Origin: Chromatiales bacterium | GTDB lineage: Bacteria; Pseudomonadota; Gammaproteobacteria; Chromatiales; Chromatiaceae | Assembly (NCBI GenBank): GCA_028278145.1 | Contig: JANQEV010000056.1 | Span: forward strand, 1-57,198 | DNA length: 57,198 nucleotides | Direction: 5' to 3' | Part shown: positions 55,540 to 57,198 of the stretch, in pieces | Position numbering within the stretch: position 1 is the first letter of the stretch | How the letters are laid out: every line of letters begins with the position of its first letter | Notes under the pieces: model-generated | Database searches by the model: none | Told to the model about the DNA's origin: nothing | What the model saw: the letters and a program-made list of their open reading frames with translations, nothing else | Program-made: the position numbers and the translations under genes

Positions 55540-57198
55540 ATGGCGCCGAATACAGCAGTGAATTCTCCAACAGGTGAAGGACCTGGAAGGTCGGAGGCAT
55601 ATTTTTCCAGTCCAGAGCTGGCGCAGCGTACCGACCTGCTACGGCACCTGACTGAAAACAGCAACCTGATCCCTCTGGTAAGAGGGGTTGAGGGTATTGG
55701 TAAGAGCACCTTTATCAAGCACCTGCTGGATCTGGCTCCTGGTAGCTGGATACCGGCCCAAATTGTCGCCGATGTCATGCTGCAGCCAGAGGCGCTGTTG
55801 GCGAAGCTTGCTGGATTGTATGACCTGGATGTTGCCAGTGATGGATTGATAGAAAGACTGGCGCTGCGCTTCGATGATTTGCGTCAGGATGGTTTTCTCC
55901 CGGTAATCATTATTGATGATGCGCACCTGTTACCAGAGGCTACGGTAATCACCCTGTTAAGATTGCATGAAGCAGGGCCGAGCGATAACCCGCCGGTGCA
56001 GATTCTACTCTTTGCTCAGCCTGAGATTAATAACCTGCTGAGTACGCCACAGCTCAAGGTGATGAACCTGCAGTCATTGCAGCTTCTGGATATGCCGCTG
56101 TTTTCCAAAGAGCAGACACAGCGTTTTCTGGAGCACCTGTTGTCCGCTGATCCATCTGCAATGAGTCGCCCACTCTCTCCATTGCAGTTAGATAAAATCT
56201 ACCGGGAAACCAGGGGTATGCCAGACCTGATCAAGCAACAGGCTGTGCGGTTGATGGAGTCGGGCGAGAAACGTAAGTCCGAGTTCAATATTGCTGATAT
56301 TACTGAATTGGTTCCACCCAGAGCGGCTATTGGGGGTGGTTTGGTCATGATCGTGGTGCTATTGGGGCTGGTATTTCAAGATAGCATCAACAGCATGTTT
56401 TCTGGTGATGGGGAGCTGCCTGAGTTGACCCAGGAGAGCCCGGTTATGCCTGGCAAGACGCAACAGTTGGCCATACCAGAATCCTTGCCAGAAGAGTCCG
56501 AACCTGACCCGGAACAGCCATCAAGCATAGTATCTGAATTGGTGAGTTCTGATAGCGACATGGATGATGTCGGTGAAGAGTTGGATGCAGAGCAGTCAGT
56601 TGAAGCCTTGCCTGAATCTGAGCAGGCCGCAGCTACTCCAGGTGAAGAGGCAACGATAGAACAGCCGGATAGTACACCTGAAGCCGTGGAACAGGCTGAG
56701 CCAGTTATAGAGCCAGCGGCAGAAACAGCAATTGCTCCAGAGTTGGCTGAAGTTCCTGAGCCCGAGCCAGTTCAGCAGCAAGCGCCGGAACCAGCACCGG
56801 TACCAGAACAGAAACAGACTCCGGCAGAAAAGGAGCCGGTAGAGCAGGTGGTGGCGACTGAGCCGGATGCCCAGGCAAGCAAAGAGTCGGTCGCGGAAGC
56901 TACAGATAAACCAAAGAAAAAAGTAGCGGCAAAGCCGGCAAAACAAGAACAGGCTGCCGTCAGCCAGGAGAAATCGTCTCCTCCACAGCAGGTAAAGAAG
57001 AAGGAGGTGCAGGTTAAGCCGAAGCCTGCGGCACCAAAGAGCAAGAAGCCGGCTCAACAGGTTGCCGCAAAAAAGGCGCCAGCCAAGAAAAGGGTCAAGA
57101 TCAGGATTCCGGCGGTTCCATCTAAGAAGGCAGCGCCAGTGGTTCAGGCTGAAGGGGGGCAGCGCGGTCTAGCCAGGGAGCCTCTACCTATACCTGCC
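55540..57198 (+). CDS. damX: DamX-like AAA/SPOR cell-division protein, 3' end outside window
   Basis: 553 codons are open to the window end. The N-terminal ~240 residues are an ExeA/DamX-type AAA ATPase domain: Walker A GVEGIGKST (49-57) and Walker B VIIIDDAHL (122-130). A single transmembrane helix follows at ~262-280 (GLVMIVVLLGLVF), then a long periplasmic low-complexity region rich in Glu, Pro, Ala and later Lys. The SPOR peptidoglycan-binding domain expected at the C-terminus lies beyond the window. It starts 17 bases after aroB, the usual aroK-aroB-damX order. No ribosome binding site is outstanding. Confidence 0.88.
   Translation, partial: MAPNTAVNSPTGEGPGRSEAYFSSPELAQRTDLLRHLTENSNLIPLVRGVEGIGKSTFIKHLLDLAPGSWIPAQIVADVMLQPEALLAKLAGLYDLDVASDGLIERLALRFDDLRQDGFLPVIIIDDAHLLPEATVITLLRLHEAGPSDNPPVQILLFAQPEINNLLSTPQLKVMNLQSLQLLDMPLFSKEQTQRFLEHLLSADPSAMSRPLSPLQLDKIYRETRGMPDLIKQQAVRLMESGEKRKSEFNIADITELVPPRAAIGGGLVMIVVLLGLVFQDSINSMFSGDGELPELTQESPVMPGKTQQLAIPESLPEESEPDPEQPSSIVSELVSSDSDMDDVGEELDAEQSVEALPESEQAAATPGEEATIEQPDSTPEAVEQAEPVIEPAAETAIAPELAEVPEPEPVQQQAPEPAPVPEQKQTPAEKEPVEQVVATEPDAQASKESVAEATDKPKKKVAAKPAKQEQAAVSQEKSSPPQQVKKKEVQVKPKPAAPKSKKPAQQVAAKKAPAKKRVKIRIPAVPSKKAAPVVQAEGGQRGLAREPLPIPA

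Overview
The window looks like chromosome of a sulfur-oxidising gammaproteobacterium that fixes CO2 through the reductive TCA (rTCA) cycle. The gammaproteobacterial assignment rests on the flank order mrcA / pilMNOPQ-aroK-aroB-damX, plus rof, ppnP, a UvrD helicase and pntAB. The combination of these genes with a type II ATP citrate lyase recalls the tubeworm symbiont 'Candidatus Endoriftia' and relatives such as Sedimenticola. That placement is inference from remembered gene content, not a search result.

Layout. (1) 1-9.3 kb, ordinary mixed region: end of uvrD, hemW, a FIST sensor paired with a PAS-GGDEF-EAL protein, a P-loop kinase resembling D-glycerate 3-kinase, a 50-residue unknown, a glycosyltransferase-sulfotransferase fusion, rof, and an exported lysine-rich protein. 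(2) 9.5-9.8 kb: rpmE and a two-way terminator. (3) 9.8-44.9 kb, an rTCA island: an frdB-frdA-nuoF-like operon (putative soluble NADH:fumarate reductase), a divergent aconitase, pntAB, a thioredoxin-like ferredoxin, korAB with a translationally coupled pentapeptide-repeat protein, a korC-like NADPH:ferredoxin flavoprotein, then four unrelated genes (ppnP, hydrolase, thioesterase, membrane protein). These are followed by a NuoE/NuoF/(NuoG-GltD fusion) trio resembling the Stn-type bifurcating transhydrogenase, pyruvate:ferredoxin oxidoreductase, monomeric NADP-isocitrate dehydrogenase, and ATP citrate lyase aclBA. (4) 45.3-57.2 kb: a conserved hypothetical, mrcA, pilMNOPQ, aroK, aroB and the first part of damX.

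How it fits together. The carbon enzymes present are citrate cleavage (Acl), reductive acetyl-CoA carboxylation (NifJ/PFOR), fumarate reduction (Frd), reductive succinyl-CoA carboxylation (KorAB), reductive 2-oxoglutarate carboxylation (Icd) and aconitase. Malate dehydrogenase, fumarase and succinyl-CoA synthetase are not in the window. The same stretch carries a plausible reductant chain: PntAB would use proton motive force to push NADH electrons to NADPH, the Stn-like complex and the KorC-like enzyme would move NADPH electrons to ferredoxin, and the Frd-NuoF operon would spend NADH on fumarate. The carbon enzymes are known families. The proposal that these four electron modules form one dedicated supply system is my inference and the main discovery candidate.

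Regulation that can be read directly includes a perfect FNR/ANR-type box (TTGAT-N4-ATCAA) upstream of the PFOR gene, two dyads and a terminator-like leader hairpin upstream of aclBA, and strong hairpin-plus-T-run terminators after most rTCA transcripts. I saw no tRNA, rRNA, CRISPR array, insertion sequence or phage gene.
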